Positions 23,137-33,082 of a stretch of 64,000 nt of DNA are shown here, one piece after another; the first letter of the stretch is position 1, and each line of letters begins with the position of its first letter. The position numbers and the translations under genes were made by a program. The stretch spans positions 62,001-126,000 of the forward strand of contig JAZQIM010000021.1 of NCBI GenBank assembly GCA_045541115.1, read 5' to 3'. Below the pieces are notes generated by a model. It saw only the letters and a program-made list of their open reading frames with translations, was not told the DNA's origin and searched no databases. The stretch is from Aphodoplasma sp045541115 (lineage in GTDB: Bacteria; Bacillota; Clostridia; UBA1381; UMGS1253).

Positions 23137-26100
23137 ATGCGCTTTGAGATTTTATATGGCCGCAGCGGATGCGCCAAAACATATGAGGCTATGGAAAGAA
23201 TAAAAAAACATATTGCAAACGATGAAAAGTGTGTAATGATTGTGCCGGAGCAGTTTTGCTATAGAGCCGAAAAGCTTTTTGTATCGTCGCTTGGATCGAT
23301 AAGCTCGCAGGCCGGCGAGGTCCTTACTTTCACAAGACTTGCGTCGCGCATTTTTTTACAAAAAAAAGGAGCGTATAAAATGCCGCTTTCACCAGCAGGC
23401 AAAAGTATGCTCATGTACAGAGCAATGCTTTCGCAAAAAAATAAGCTTAAGGCGTATTCCTTAGCAGCTGAAAAAACCGGCTTTGTGCAAAGGCTTATGG
23501 ATATAGTATCAGAGTTTAAACGCTATGGCATATCGCCTGGTGATTTAAAGAAGGCAGCAGAAAAGATAGATAAGCCGGCGCTTGCGGCGAAAATGAACGA
23601 CCTTTCGCTTATATATGAAAAATATGATGAATTGTTTTTAGATGATTACAGTGATTTTGAGGATAACTTATATTTAGCGGCGGGCATGCTTGAAAGCAGC
23701 GATTATCTAAAGGATACATACATTTTCATAGATGAGTTTACCGACTTTTTGCCGCAGCATTATAAGATGATAGAGGTTCTTTCCAAAAGAGCAAAAGGCA
23801 TAGTGGTGTGCCTTTGTGCAGACAAATCGCTTGATAAAAACTCCTTGTTTGCGCCTTCGGTAAAAACATATTTTAAACTAAAAGCTATGTGCGAAGAAAA
23901 TAGTATTTCATTTGCAAGCACATACCTTGAAAGTAATTTTTTACATAAAGAAAATGAGGAGCTTTTGCATCTTGAGAAAAACTTTTTGAAAATTGATGCA
24001 AAAAGCTATGATGATACGACAAAAAATATTGAAATATTTGAAGCACTCAACACATATTCAGAAATCGAAAATGTCGCAAAGAAAATACTGTCTCTTGTGC
24101 GCGGAGGCGGCGTAAGATGGCGTGACATCGCTGTTTGCTGCGGCGATGAAGGGATGTATTACGACAATATAAAGATGATTTTCTCGCGTTATTCGATACC
24201 ATGCTTTATATCGGAGAAAAGCGAAATTTCGTCGCATCCGTTAGTGCTTACAATTCTTTCTGCGATAGATGTGATTGTGAGCGGCTTTAGCTATGAGAGC
24301 GTATTTACATATCTGAAAACAGGCTTTGCAAATATCGACGCACATGAATGTGATTTGCTCGAAAATTATGTGCTCGCAACGGGCGTGACGAAGCGTGCAT
24401 GGCTAGATGATAAGGTGTGGAGCTACAGTGATGCGATAAACGAAGAAGCAGCTGTAGAAAATATACAAATAGATCAGATACGCCGCCGCGTATGTGCGCC
24501 GCTTAAAAAGCTAGGCGATAACATTGGCAACCGTCACAGCGTAGCACATTCGTGTGAGGCTATTTATGAATTTATATGTGAACTTTGCATGGAAGAAAAA
24601 ACGAGAGCGCTTGTTGACGAGTTTAAAGCATCGGGCGAGCTTGTGAGTGCAAATATGTATACGCGTATATGGAACAGCATTTTAAATGTATTAGACCAGA
24701 TAGTGCTCACGACGGGCGAGAAGAAAATTGGTCGAGAGCAGCTTATGAACCTGCTTGAAACGGGATTTTTAAATGAGCAGATGGGAATTATTCCGCAGTC
24801 GGCAGACAGCGTATCGGTTGTCAATGTGCCGAATGCACGCGTGCAAAGCTGCGATTATATGTTTGCGCTTGGAACGAACACAGGCGGATTTGTTGGCGCG
24901 ACAAAGGACGAAGGCATATTTACGGATATAGAGCGTGAGGCGGCTGAAGATGCAGGCCTTTTAATTGCTCCTACGAAGCGAGCTGCGCTTTTTGATGCAG
25001 ATTATCTGATTTATAAGGCAGTTACAAGACCGAAGAAAAAGCTCTTTATTAGCTATGCCGTTTCGAAAATGGATACGACATCACTTCCTGTGTCACAGGT
25101 ATGCCGAAATATAAAAAGTATTTTCCCGAATTTATGCATGTCGGATGATTTAGTTAAGGATAAAAATGAAAAGCCATTTCTCGGCTCTGTGAGCTCGACG
25201 TTCTCTGCTCTTGCGCAGAGCATAAATGACGAGTATGACGATAGTGACGGCTTTTTAGAGCAGCTATATGACTGGTATAGGTCAAATGATGAATATAAAG
25301 ATAAGGTTTACTCTCTTGAAAAGCTTATTTCATACAGTAATGAGGCGTCAACGCTTTCGCCTGATAAAGTGGAGAGGTTGTATCCGCGAGGCATAAATAC
25401 GAGCGCGAGCAGACTTGAGCGATACAGTAAATGCCCGTTTTCGTATTTTGTTGAATATACGCTTAAGGCAAAAGAGAGAAAAATATTAAAAATCGGCGCG
25501 CCCGACATAGGAAATATCATGCATGCTGTGCTTGAACGATTTGAAAAGCAGATAAAAAAAGACAATATAGCATGGAATCAGATTGATGAAAAATATGTAG
25601 AATCGGTAGTTTCTATGATAGTCGATGAAATCGGTGAGAAAGTGTTTTATGGCTCTACGCTTGAAAATAAATCGACGCGCTATCTACTTTTACGCCTAAA
25701 ACGCAATCTCATACGATGTGTCAAATTATTGGTTATGCATATTGCCTCGGGCAGTTTTGAGCCTGTCGGAAGTGAGATAGAATTTGGCGATGACGGACAG
25801 TTAAGGGCAGTGGTAATCGACCTTACAAGCGGTAAAAAGCTCAAAATTCACGGTATTATTGACCGACTTGATAAATGTGAGGCAAAAGACGGCACATATT
25901 ACAGGGTAGTCGATTATAAGTCAGGAAGTAAAAAATTCAGCCTTGAAAATATATATAACAAGCTCGATTTACAGCTTGTTGTGTATCTTAAGGCGGCTTT
26001 GGGTGAAGATGAAAATGCAAAGCCTGCCGGCATGCTTTACTTTAACATTCGTGAGCCGATGATAAATTCGGCATCAAAGATGACAAAAGAAGAATCCGAC

Positions 26101-26499
26101 GCAGCCGTTAAAGACAGCATGAAGCTTGACGGTCTTGTGCTAAACGATATTGAAGTTATACGCGACATGGATAAAAATTTTGATGGCGAATCGCAGTTTT
26201 TGCCGGTAAAGCTTAACAGTAACGGCGAAATACGGATAAACTCATCTGTTGCTACGATGAGTCAGTTTAAAGTGCTTTTCGAGTATGTAAAAAAGACACT
26301 TGCACAAATTGGCGACAGCATTGCAAGCGGAAATATCGATATAATGCCATACAAAGACGGCGAAAACTCGCCTTGCGTATATTGTGCGTATAAGGCGGTT
26401 TGCAAGTTTGATGCATCGCGAAGCAAAAAAGGGTACAGAATGTGTCAGAAGGCCCCGGTATCAAAGGTGTGGGAAATGTTTAGTGAAGGCAGGAGGTGA
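23137..26499 (+). CDS. addB: ATP-dependent helicase/nuclease subunit B
   Basis: The 1120-residue AddB subunit of the AddAB double-strand-break repair complex, the Firmicute counterpart of RecBCD. The N-terminus has a P-loop-like GRSGCAKTY. The C-terminus has the RecB-family nuclease site (GIIDRLDKCE, VVDYKSG, then a Q motif). Cysteines in YSKCPFSYF plus CVYCAYKAVC form the iron-sulfur staple. Start: ATG at 23137 behind GGAGGTGG; the upstream part of the frame runs through the lgt terminator. The stop TGA at 26497-26499 lies two bases before addA. Confidence 0.95.
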   Translation: MRFEILYGRSGCAKTYEAMERIKKHIANDEKCVMIVPEQFCYRAEKLFVSSLGSISSQAGEVLTFTRLASRIFLQKKGAYKMPLSPAGKSMLMYRAMLSQKNKLKAYSLAAEKTGFVQRLMDIVSEFKRYGISPGDLKKAAEKIDKPALAAKMNDLSLIYEKYDELFLDDYSDFEDNLYLAAGMLESSDYLKDTYIFIDEFTDFLPQHYKMIEVLSKRAKGIVVCLCADKSLDKNSLFAPSVKTYFKLKAMCEENSISFASTYLESNFLHKENEELLHLEKNFLKIDAKSYDDTTKNIEIFEALNTYSEIENVAKKILSLVRGGGVRWRDIAVCCGDEGMYYDNIKMIFSRYSIPCFISEKSEISSHPLVLTILSAIDVIVSGFSYESVFTYLKTGFANIDAHECDLLENYVLATGVTKRAWLDDKVWSYSDAINEEAAVENIQIDQIRRRVCAPLKKLGDNIGNRHSVAHSCEAIYEFICELCMEEKTRALVDEFKASGELVSANMYTRIWNSILNVLDQIVLTTGEKKIGREQLMNLLETGFLNEQMGIIPQSADSVSVVNVPNARVQSCDYMFALGTNTGGFVGATKDEGIFTDIEREAAEDAGLLIAPTKRAALFDADYLIYKAVTRPKKKLFISYAVSKMDTTSLPVSQVCRNIKSIFPNLCMSDDLVKDKNEKPFLGSVSSTFSALAQSINDEYDDSDGFLEQLYDWYRSNDEYKDKVYSLEKLISYSNEASTLSPDKVERLYPRGINTSASRLERYSKCPFSYFVEYTLKAKERKILKIGAPDIGNIMHAVLERFEKQIKKDNIAWNQIDEKYVESVVSMIVDEIGEKVFYGSTLENKSTRYLLLRLKRNLIRCVKLLVMHIASGSFEPVGSEIEFGDDGQLRAVVIDLTSGKKLKIHGIIDRLDKCEAKDGTYYRVVDYKSGSKKFSLENIYNKLDLQLVVYLKAALGEDENAKPAGMLYFNIREPMINSASKMTKEESDAAVKDSMKLDGLVLNDIEVIRDMDKNFDGESQFLPVKLNSNGEIRINSSVATMSQFKVLFEYVKKTLAQIGDSIASGNIDIMPYKDGENSPCVYCAYKAVCKFDASRSKKGYRMCQKAPVSKVWEMFSEGRR

Positions 26500-26501
26500 A
26501 T

Positions 26502-29500
26502 ATGTCGGTGAACTGGACGAGTGAGCAAACAAAAGCGATTGAAAAAAAGGATTGCAACTTGATTGTTGCGGCGGCGGCAGGTTCGGGTAAGACGGCCGTT
26601 TTAGTTGAAAAAATAGTGAACATGATAGAGCATAAAACTGATGTCGACAGGCTTTTGGTTACTACATTTACTGATGCGGCTGCAAAGAAAATGAAGCAGG
26701 AAATCAGCGATGAAATAAAAAAGAGAATTTTAAGCGACAAAACAAATAATCATCTTGTGCGCCAGCTTACACTCTTATCAAATGCCGACATATGCACGAT
26801 TGACTCGTTTTGTATGAAGGTTGTGCGCTCAAGCTTTCATGTGCTGGGCATTGACCCTGATTTTAAAATTGCTGACCAAAATGAGTCGGAGCTTTTAAGA
26901 ATGGTAGCTATTGATGAAGTTTTTGAGCAGATGTATGAATCGGACGATGAGGCGTTTTACAATCTTTTAGAATGTTATGCAGGTCAAAGAGGCGATGATG
27001 CGCTTGTAAACGTTGTGCTTTCGCTTCACGACTTTGTGCGCACAATGCCTGATTATAAAGAGTATCTTTCAAAGTGCATTGATATGTACAAAACGAGCGG
27101 GTCTATATTTGAAAGCAAGTGGGGCAAAGTAGTCGTACAAAGCACAAAGATAGCGCTCGACGGTGCGATTCGCTGCGTTAAAGATGCACTTGAATATGCG
27201 TCGGTTACAGATGAAATGTCAAGCTATGTAGCGTCGCTTGGTATAGACTTAAGAGAGCTTGAAAATATATCGGATAAGCTTTGCGGCGGCAATTTTGATG
27301 AAACGGCAAAATGCGTAAGAGAGTTTAAGATGGCCGCGGGAGGACGTGCAAAGCCGAAAACGCCCGACGAAGTAAAAGAAGGCGTTGTAAAAAACCGTGA
27401 GTATGTAAAAAAACAGCTATTAAAGCTTGCGCAGGATTTTTATTATGATAGTGAGCAGAATATTAAAGAGGAAATGCTTTATGCCGCAAAGCAGGTAGAG
27501 GCGCTTTGTAATGTTGTGATAAAGCTTGAGGAGAAGTTTTTTGAAATCAAAAATAAGCGCGGCGTACTTGATTTTGCTGATATTGAACATCTTGCTCTTA
27601 AAGCGCTTAGTATGACAGATGAAAACGAAAAAACAGTTCCAAGTGAGATTGCACGCGAGCTTAAAGAAAAGTATGAAATGATACTTATTGATGAGTACCA
27701 GGATTCAAACGAGCTTCAGGAGACTATTTTTTCAAGAATTTCGCGCGGCGATAATATTTTTATGGTGGGCGATTTGAAGCAGAGTATTTACCGCTTTAGA
27801 CATACTAATCCGCTCTTATTTAAGTATAAAAAGGATACATACACCGAAAGCGGCATAAATCAAAGAGTAATTATGTCGGATAATTTCAGAAGCAGAAAAA
27901 CGGTTGTTGATTTTGTTAACTTTATTATGTCACAAATCTCGTCGCAGACAGTTGGCGAGATGGAGTATGACGAAACGGAGAGACTGAACTTCGGCGCGTC
28001 ATATCCTGATGACGACGAGGATAAAATGTCTGCCGAGATACATATTATAGACGATAATACAGACAGCGATGATGACGCAAATGAGATTGTATTTGGCGCT
28101 CATGCAGAGGCGGTGCGCGTTGCAAAACGCATTTTGCAGCTAAAGCGTGACGGCTTTGAGATTAACGATAAAAAAGAAGGCAAACGGCCGTTAAGATATA
28201 AAGATATTGTAATTTTAATGCGCTCGCCGAGCGTAGATGCGCAAATTTTTTCAGACGTGCTTGCAAGCTACGGAATACCGACATTTTCCGATGTTGGCGG
28301 CGGATATTTTATGACCGAAGAAGTTGAACTTATGTTATCTTTATTGTCGGTTATAGACAATCCTATTCAGGATATTAAACTGCTTGCACTTATGCGCTCT
28401 GTTATAGGAAATTTTGATGACAACGAGCTTTTGCAGATAAGACTTAATGACGCTAAAGCCGATATATACAATGCGCTTTGCTCATATGCAAATTGTGACG
28501 ATGAGCTAGGCAAAAAATGCAGCGACTTTCTTTTGAGAATAAACAACTGGAGAAAACGCGCGCAATATATGCAGGTGCATGAGCTCATATCGTATTTGTA
28601 CGAAGAAACCGGCTTTTATGATTATGTCGGTGTAGGCGCCATAGGAAAGCAGCGCCGTGCAAATCTCGATTTGCTTTTAGAATATGCGCGTAGCTTCGAG
28701 AAGACAAGTTTTAAAGGGCTTTTTAATTTTATAAATTATGCCGAGCGCATAAAAGGCGCAGGACGTGATATGGGAAGCGCAAAGCTTATAGGCGAAAATC
28801 AGGACGTTGTAAGAATAATGAGTATTCACAAAAGCAAGGGCCTTGAATTTGGCGTTGTTTTTGTGACAAGACTTGCAAAGAAGTTTAATACGCGCGATTT
28901 AAGCAATAACGTCTTGTATCATCCAGCGCTTGGAATAGGTGTAGATTATATCGATGTAGAGGGCAGATACAAATATCCGACATTTATAAAGCGCGCTATC
29001 AAAGAAAAACTTCGTTTTGAGCTACTTAGCGAAGAACTTCGTGTGCTTTATGTGGCGCTGACGCGTGCTCGAGAAAAGCTGATTTTAACACTTGCCCCAA
29101 GCGGTATTGAAGCAAAGAAGAAAAGATGGATTTCGGGCGCGATGGGAAAAGAGAAAAACGCTTTGCCGCTGTATTATACATCGTCGGCTACTGGAATGAG
29201 CGATTGGATTATGGGTGCACTTATGCGCCATGAAGCGTTTCGTGGGTATGCAATGACACATATATCATGCGCCGATACAGATGCAAAAATTGATCTTTAT
29301 ACTACGAGTGAAACATTATCTGCTTTTAATGATGGTAATAAAAAAGCGGAGGAAAAAAATGTAAAAAAAGATTATACGGAGCTGATAGAAAAAAGCTTAG
29401 AGTATGTATATCCGTATGAAAAGGCAAAAAATGTGCCTACAAAGATTTCCGTAACAGAGCTTAAGCGAATTTCTAATAGCGAGATTGATGTGCATGAAGT

Positions 29501-30074
29501 TCGTCTTTGCGCTGAAAATATGCTTAAAATGCCGTCATTTATGAGTAAAAAAGACGGCATGGATGCACTCCGCCGCGGAAGTGCGATGCACTTTGTTATG
29601 CAAAACCTTGATTTATCAATGAGTCTTGACAAAAAGGGCATTATGTCGCAGCTTGAGGATATGATTTGTAATCTTACAATTACAAAAGAGCAATCAGATG
29701 CGGTAGATGCAGAAAAGATTGCATCGTTTTTTGAAAGTGAGCTTGGCAGAAGAATGTTAAAAAGCGATACGGTTGTAAGAGAATCTTCATTTGAGATTGC
29801 ACTTAATGCATCGGATGTAATGGATATAGATAACATTGATGAGCAGATTCTGCTTCAAGGAATAGTCGATTGCTATTTTTACGAAGGCGATGAGCTTGTG
29901 CTTTTGGATTATAAGACTGATTATGCAAAAGATGAAGGCGATATAGAGAAAATAAAAAATCAATATAAACTGCAGTTAGAGCTTTATGAGAAGGCGTTAG
30001 AAAAAATCACAAATAAACGCGTCAAAGAAAAATATTTGTATTTATTTTCATTAGGAAGTGTGGTAAAATATTGA
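26502..30074 (+). CDS. addA: ATP-dependent helicase/nuclease subunit A
   Basis: The 1190-residue AddA subunit. UvrD/RecB-type helicase motifs are in order: AAAGSGKTA (Walker A), DEYQDSN (Walker B), VGDLKQSIYRFR, VRIMSIHKSKGLEF and VLYVALTRAREKL. A C-terminal nuclease domain has ILLQGIVDCYF and LLDYKTDY. With AddB it resects DNA ends for RecA loading. Start: ATG at 26502; its AGGAGGTGA site overlaps the end of addB, so the pair is translationally coupled. Confidence 0.96.
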   Translation: MSVNWTSEQTKAIEKKDCNLIVAAAAGSGKTAVLVEKIVNMIEHKTDVDRLLVTTFTDAAAKKMKQEISDEIKKRILSDKTNNHLVRQLTLLSNADICTIDSFCMKVVRSSFHVLGIDPDFKIADQNESELLRMVAIDEVFEQMYESDDEAFYNLLECYAGQRGDDALVNVVLSLHDFVRTMPDYKEYLSKCIDMYKTSGSIFESKWGKVVVQSTKIALDGAIRCVKDALEYASVTDEMSSYVASLGIDLRELENISDKLCGGNFDETAKCVREFKMAAGGRAKPKTPDEVKEGVVKNREYVKKQLLKLAQDFYYDSEQNIKEEMLYAAKQVEALCNVVIKLEEKFFEIKNKRGVLDFADIEHLALKALSMTDENEKTVPSEIARELKEKYEMILIDEYQDSNELQETIFSRISRGDNIFMVGDLKQSIYRFRHTNPLLFKYKKDTYTESGINQRVIMSDNFRSRKTVVDFVNFIMSQISSQTVGEMEYDETERLNFGASYPDDDEDKMSAEIHIIDDNTDSDDDANEIVFGAHAEAVRVAKRILQLKRDGFEINDKKEGKRPLRYKDIVILMRSPSVDAQIFSDVLASYGIPTFSDVGGGYFMTEEVELMLSLLSVIDNPIQDIKLLALMRSVIGNFDDNELLQIRLNDAKADIYNALCSYANCDDELGKKCSDFLLRINNWRKRAQYMQVHELISYLYEETGFYDYVGVGAIGKQRRANLDLLLEYARSFEKTSFKGLFNFINYAERIKGAGRDMGSAKLIGENQDVVRIMSIHKSKGLEFGVVFVTRLAKKFNTRDLSNNVLYHPALGIGVDYIDVEGRYKYPTFIKRAIKEKLRFELLSEELRVLYVALTRAREKLILTLAPSGIEAKKKRWISGAMGKEKNALPLYYTSSATGMSDWIMGALMRHEAFRGYAMTHISCADTDAKIDLYTTSETLSAFNDGNKKAEEKNVKKDYTELIEKSLEYVYPYEKAKNVPTKISVTELKRISNSEIDVHEVRLCAENMLKMPSFMSKKDGMDALRRGSAMHFVMQNLDLSMSLDKKGIMSQLEDMICNLTITKEQSDAVDAEKIASFFESELGRRMLKSDTVVRESSFEIALNASDVMDIDNIDEQILLQGIVDCYFYEGDELVLLDYKTDYAKDEGDIEKIKNQYKLQLELYEKALEKITNKRVKEKYLYLFSLGSVVKY

Positions 30075-30099
30075 TATATGTTAATTTGGAGGAAGCAAA

Positions 30100-30423
30100 A
30101 TGGCAAAAAAAAGCATATTCAGCAGCGTAAGCCGTGAAAAAAAAGATAATTCAAAAACAGCGCTGATAGCTCTTTCGTCTGTTGTCGCACTTCTTTTGAT
30201 TTTTATTTTGTACTGCGCGGTTTTCTTTTCGGGTGACGGCACTTATGGTAATGCTGTACATGATATAAGCGAAATGAAGATACAACTTGAAGAAAAGGAT
30301 TCCCAGATAAATACATTAAAAGAGCAGATAAACACTTTAGAGGAGCAAAAAAGAAAGCTTGAAGATGAGTTGTCTGCCATCAAAGCTACGCCAGCACCTC
30401 AGGACGATGATGATACACAGTAG
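30100..30423 (+). CDS. Small single-pass membrane protein with coiled coil
   Basis: A 107-residue protein I cannot assign to a named family. Residues ~1-20 are basic, ~22-44 form one hydrophobic helix (ALIALSSVVALLLIFILY), and ~57-95 are a heptad-like coiled coil rich in E, K, L and I (the LKEQINTLEEQ region). An acidic, proline-containing tail follows. It would sit in the membrane with the coil outside, by the positive-inside rule. It is 25 bases after addA, with GGAGG before the ATG, so it is probably co-transcribed with addBA. The shape recalls FtsL/DivIC-type proteins, without proof. Confidence 0.75.
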   Translation: MAKKSIFSSVSREKKDNSKTALIALSSVVALLLIFILYCAVFFSGDGTYGNAVHDISEMKIQLEEKDSQINTLKEQINTLEEQKRKLEDELSAIKATPAPQDDDDTQ

Positions 30424-30471
30424 GCGATAGCAGAAACTAAAATAATAAAATTAAAAAAATTTACAAAAACC

Positions 30472-30500
30472 TTGACATTACCTAAAAAAAACAGTATAAT
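30472..30500 (+). promoter_or_regulatory. Consensus sigma-A promoter of yceD-rpmF
   Basis: TTGACA (30472-30477), 17 bases, TATAAT (30495-30500). The predicted start is about 23 bases ahead of the yceD ATG. Confidence 0.88.
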
Positions 30501-30529
30501 ATTGATTGCGGCTTTTATGAGGTGTATAT

Positions 30530-31048
30530 ATGGAACTTAATCTATCTGATGTTATCAAAAATGAAGGAAGCGAAAAGAGCTTTTGCGAAAACGTGAAAAT
30601 CGAGCCGATAAAGTATATGGGGCTTGAGGTTGCGTTTGATAAAGACGTAAAAGTGTGCGGAAGCGTAAAGAATGTGAGCGGAGTGTTGCAGCTTATAGCC
30701 GATGTTGATGCTCATATCTCTACGAAGTGCGCCAGATGCCTTTGTGATGTAAAAAAAGAGTTTAGCGTAAAGGTTGCGGAAACTCTTATGCAGGAAGGCG
30801 CAGCGGACACAAAAGTAGATTCGCAAGACGATGGTGAGATTATTGTTTTTTCAGGAAACACCCTTTTACTTGACGAAATCGTATTAAACAATATACTTGT
30901 TAATATGGAAGTAAAGTATTTGTGTTCGCCGGACTGTAAGGGACTTTGTAGCGTGTGCGGAAAAAATCTAAACACCGATAAGTGCGATTGCAGTACCGAT
31001 TTTATTGACCCAAGGCTTGAAGTGTTATCAAAATTATGTGATAAATAA
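30530..31048 (+). CDS. yceD: DUF177 protein YceD
   Basis: A 172-residue YceD/DUF177 protein. The family typically precedes rpmF and is linked to 23S rRNA accumulation and ribosome assembly. Cysteine pairs CARCLCD and CSPDCKGLCSVCGKNLN, with a final CDC, suggest a zinc site like that of other Firmicute members. DPRLEVLSKLCDK at the end is also typical. Start: ATG at 30530 after GAGGTG. rpmF follows by 34 bases under the same promoter. Confidence 0.9.
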   Translation: MELNLSDVIKNEGSEKSFCENVKIEPIKYMGLEVAFDKDVKVCGSVKNVSGVLQLIADVDAHISTKCARCLCDVKKEFSVKVAETLMQEGAADTKVDSQDDGEIIVFSGNTLLLDEIVLNNILVNMEVKYLCSPDCKGLCSVCGKNLNTDKCDCSTDFIDPRLEVLSKLCDK

Positions 31049-31082
31049 ATTAAATTGCTTAATATAATAGGAGGTGTATCTC

Positions 31083-31262
31083 ATGGCAGTACCAAAGGGA
31101 AAAGTATCTAAGGCAAGAAGAGATAAAAGACGTGCAAACTGGAAGCTTGAGGCTCCAAACCTCGTAAAGTGTCCTAATTGTCAGGAGTTCATGATGCCAC
31201 ACAGAGCATGTGGCAACTGTGGCTTTTACAATGGCAGAGAGGTTATTAAGAAGGCTGAGTAG
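31083..31262 (+). CDS. rpmF: 50S ribosomal protein L32
   Basis: A 59-residue L32 with MAVPKGKVSKARRDKRRANW at the start and the zinc ribbon CPNC...CGNC, so it is the zinc-binding (C+) form. The frame opens 9 bases earlier at a GTG, but GGAGGTG fits the ATG at 31083 and the universal MAVPK start. A strong terminator follows. The fatty-acid genes often found after rpmF are absent here. Confidence 0.97.
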   Translation: MAVPKGKVSKARRDKRRANWKLEAPNLVKCPNCQEFMMPHRACGNCGFYNGREVIKKAE

Positions 31263-31289
31263 TACTTATATTTAAAATTGCCTAAATTG

Positions 31290-31316
31290 GCGGACGTATA
31301 TTCGTCCGCTTTTTTT
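31290..31316 (+). terminator. Terminator of yceD-rpmF
   Basis: GCGGACG (31290-31296) and CGTCCGC (31303-31309) with a 6-base loop, then T7. Confidence 0.92.
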
Positions 31317-31384
31317 CGTTTATAAAAAAGTTTTTGTCATAGCGAATATGGGCGCGCAATAATCTATTATGGGGAGGCGATTGC

Positions 31385-31642
31385 GTGCTTAGAGCAGGAG
31401 ATTTACGACAAAAGGAAGTAATAAATATTGCTACGGGGATGCGCCTTGGATTTGTAAGCGACGTCGAAATAAATTTTGAGGATGGATACATCGAGTCGAT
31501 AGTCGTTCCCGTGCAAAACAGGTTTTTTTTCTTTTTTGGAAAAAATGACGATTATATAATACCATGGAAGGATATTATACGCGTCGGCGACGACATAATT
31601 TTAGTCGATATGCCCGAGCTTATTAACAAAAAAATAAGATAA
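31385..31642 (+). CDS. YlmC/YmxH-family sporulation protein (PRC-barrel-like)
   Basis: An 85-residue protein of the YlmC/YmxH family, with LRAGDLRQKEVINI, GFVSDVEIN and DYIIPWKDIIRVGDDIILVD. The fold is a PRC-barrel-like beta domain, and the family is associated with sporulation in Firmicutes; its exact action is unknown. The start is GTG at 31385, with GGGAGG 7 bases upstream. The preceding gap has a loose match to a mother-cell sigma-E promoter (TCATAGC, 13 bases, CAATAATC), which I count as weak. The five-phenylalanine run near residue 49 comes from a T-rich stretch. Confidence 0.87.
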   Translation: MLRAGDLRQKEVINIATGMRLGFVSDVEINFEDGYIESIVVPVQNRFFFFFGKNDDYIIPWKDIIRVGDDIILVDMPELINKKIR

Positions 31643-31643
31643 C

Positions 31644-31672
31644 TTGCAAAATTTTTTATTTTAGTGTATAAT
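31644..31672 (+). promoter_or_regulatory. Sigma-A promoter of nrdR
   Basis: TTGCAA (31644-31649), 17 bases, TATAAT (31667-31672). The predicted start is about 40 bases before the nrdR ATG. Confidence 0.7.
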
Positions 31673-31719
31673 GACTATAAATGTATATGAAAATATATTA
31701 AAGTACGGAGGAAAGTAAT

Positions 31720-32175
31720 ATGAAGTGTCCGTTTTGCAATTATGAAGATAGCAAGGTAATTGACTCACGTCCCACAGAAGAAGGCACATCAATACGTCGC
31801 AGAAGAGAATGTATAGAATGCGGCGGACGATTCACTACATACGAAAAGGTAGAAACGATACCTTTAATTGTTGTTAAAAATGATAAAGCAAGAGAACCAT
31901 TTGATCGCCATAAGCTTTTAAATGGTCTTGTAAGAGCGTGCGTTAAACGACCTGTATCGATGGCGGACCTTGAGAGACTCATCGATGATATTGAGGCGAC
32001 TATGTCCAACTCCTTAAGACGTGAATTTGCATCGCAGGAAATTGGCGAAATGGCAATGGAGCGTTTGAAGGGGCTTGATGAAGTTGCATACGTGAGATTT
32101 GCATCAGTTTATAAAAAATTCCAGGATGTCGATACATTCCGCAAGGAGCTTAACAAGCTTTTGGGTGATGAGTAA
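31720..32175 (+). CDS. nrdR: Transcriptional repressor NrdR
   Basis: A 151-residue NrdR. The N-terminal zinc ribbon MKCPFCNY...CIECGGRF is followed by RRRREC and FTTYE, then an ATP-cone domain with VVKNDKAREPFDRHKL. NrdR senses ATP/dATP and represses ribonucleotide reductase genes at NrdR boxes. No nrd gene lies in the window. Start: ATG at 31720 behind GGAGG. The PHP gene starts 42 bases downstream, probably on the same transcript. Confidence 0.97.
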   Translation: MKCPFCNYEDSKVIDSRPTEEGTSIRRRRECIECGGRFTTYEKVETIPLIVVKNDKAREPFDRHKLLNGLVRACVKRPVSMADLERLIDDIEATMSNSLRREFASQEIGEMAMERLKGLDEVAYVRFASVYKKFQDVDTFRKELNKLLGDE

Positions 32176-32217
32176 AAGCCTTTTTAGGCAAACTGCATTA
32201 ACGAAATGAGGAGTTAT

Positions 32218-33078
32218 ATGCCAAGTTTTATTGATTTACATACGCATACAACGGCTTCAGATGGCGCTTTGACACCGTCGCAGCTTGTAAGATATGCCGA
32301 AGAATGTGGTCTTTGCGCGATAGCAATTACAGACCACGATGCTGTCGGTGGACTTGATGAGGCAAAAGAGGCGGCACAGGGGCTCGATATTGAAGTAATA
32401 AATGGTATAGAGTTTAGTGCGACTTATGATAAGGAACTGCATATATTGGGTTACTATATAGACCCATATGCCGCCATACTTCAGGGGGCTATGCAGGAGC
32501 TGTCGGAAAAAAGAGCAAAAAGAAATATGCATATGATTCAAAAGCTTATAGAAAATGGCTGCGATATTACCCGCGAAGATGTCTTATCTGCAAAAGAAAG
32601 CGACGATATTTCGGAGTTTGGCAGATTGCATATTGCGCTTGCACTTGTAAATAAAGGATATGCAAAAAATCTTAAAGAGGCATTTAGTAAATATCTTTCG
32701 ATGGGCGCCTGTGCATACGTTGAGCGCGAGCGTTTTTCGCCAAAGCGATGCATCGAAATTATAAAAAAATCGGGCGGGTATGCATTTTTGGCACATCCGA
32801 TATATTTAGATAAAGAGAGTGCGCAGCTCGAAGAGTTTATAGAAGAACTCATTGGATATGGCCTTGACGGCATAGAATGTTTTCACAGTGCACATACAGA
32901 CGAATTTTCGGCTCTTTGCGTAGATATAGCAAAAAGACATTCGCTTATGATTAGCGCGGGTTCGGATTATCACGGCGAAAACAAACGCAGCGCATCTTTA
33001 GGTAGAGTAAATAACGGAAGATATATTGAACGCGATATTTTAGATGATATAAAAAACAATATAGCAAAGCTCAAATAA
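32218..33078 (+). CDS. PHP-domain phosphoesterase
   Basis: A 286-residue PHP metal-dependent phosphoesterase of the YciV/RNase AM-like type. Metal ligands are visible in DLHTHTTASDG, TDHDAVGG, NGIEFS, FLAHP and SAGSDYHG. Such enzymes hydrolyse nucleoside 3',5'-bisphosphates or trim short RNA 5' ends; which applies here is unknown. The frame begins at an ATG at 32206, but GAGGAG between the two is the likely ribosome-binding site for the ATG at 32218. A bidirectional hairpin follows. Confidence 0.88.
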   Translation: MPSFIDLHTHTTASDGALTPSQLVRYAEECGLCAIAITDHDAVGGLDEAKEAAQGLDIEVINGIEFSATYDKELHILGYYIDPYAAILQGAMQELSEKRAKRNMHMIQKLIENGCDITREDVLSAKESDDISEFGRLHIALALVNKGYAKNLKEAFSKYLSMGACAYVERERFSPKRCIEIIKKSGGYAFLAHPIYLDKESAQLEEFIEELIGYGLDGIECFHSAHTDEFSALCVDIAKRHSLMISAGSDYHGENKRSASLGRVNNGRYIERDILDDIKNNIAKLK

Positions 33079-33082
33079 AAAC

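Noticed and set aside
31385..31642. Phase-variable T-run in the YlmC-type gene
   Set aside because: The run is interrupted, and the encoded phenylalanines fit my recollection of this family's usual sequence, so there is no sign of slippage control.
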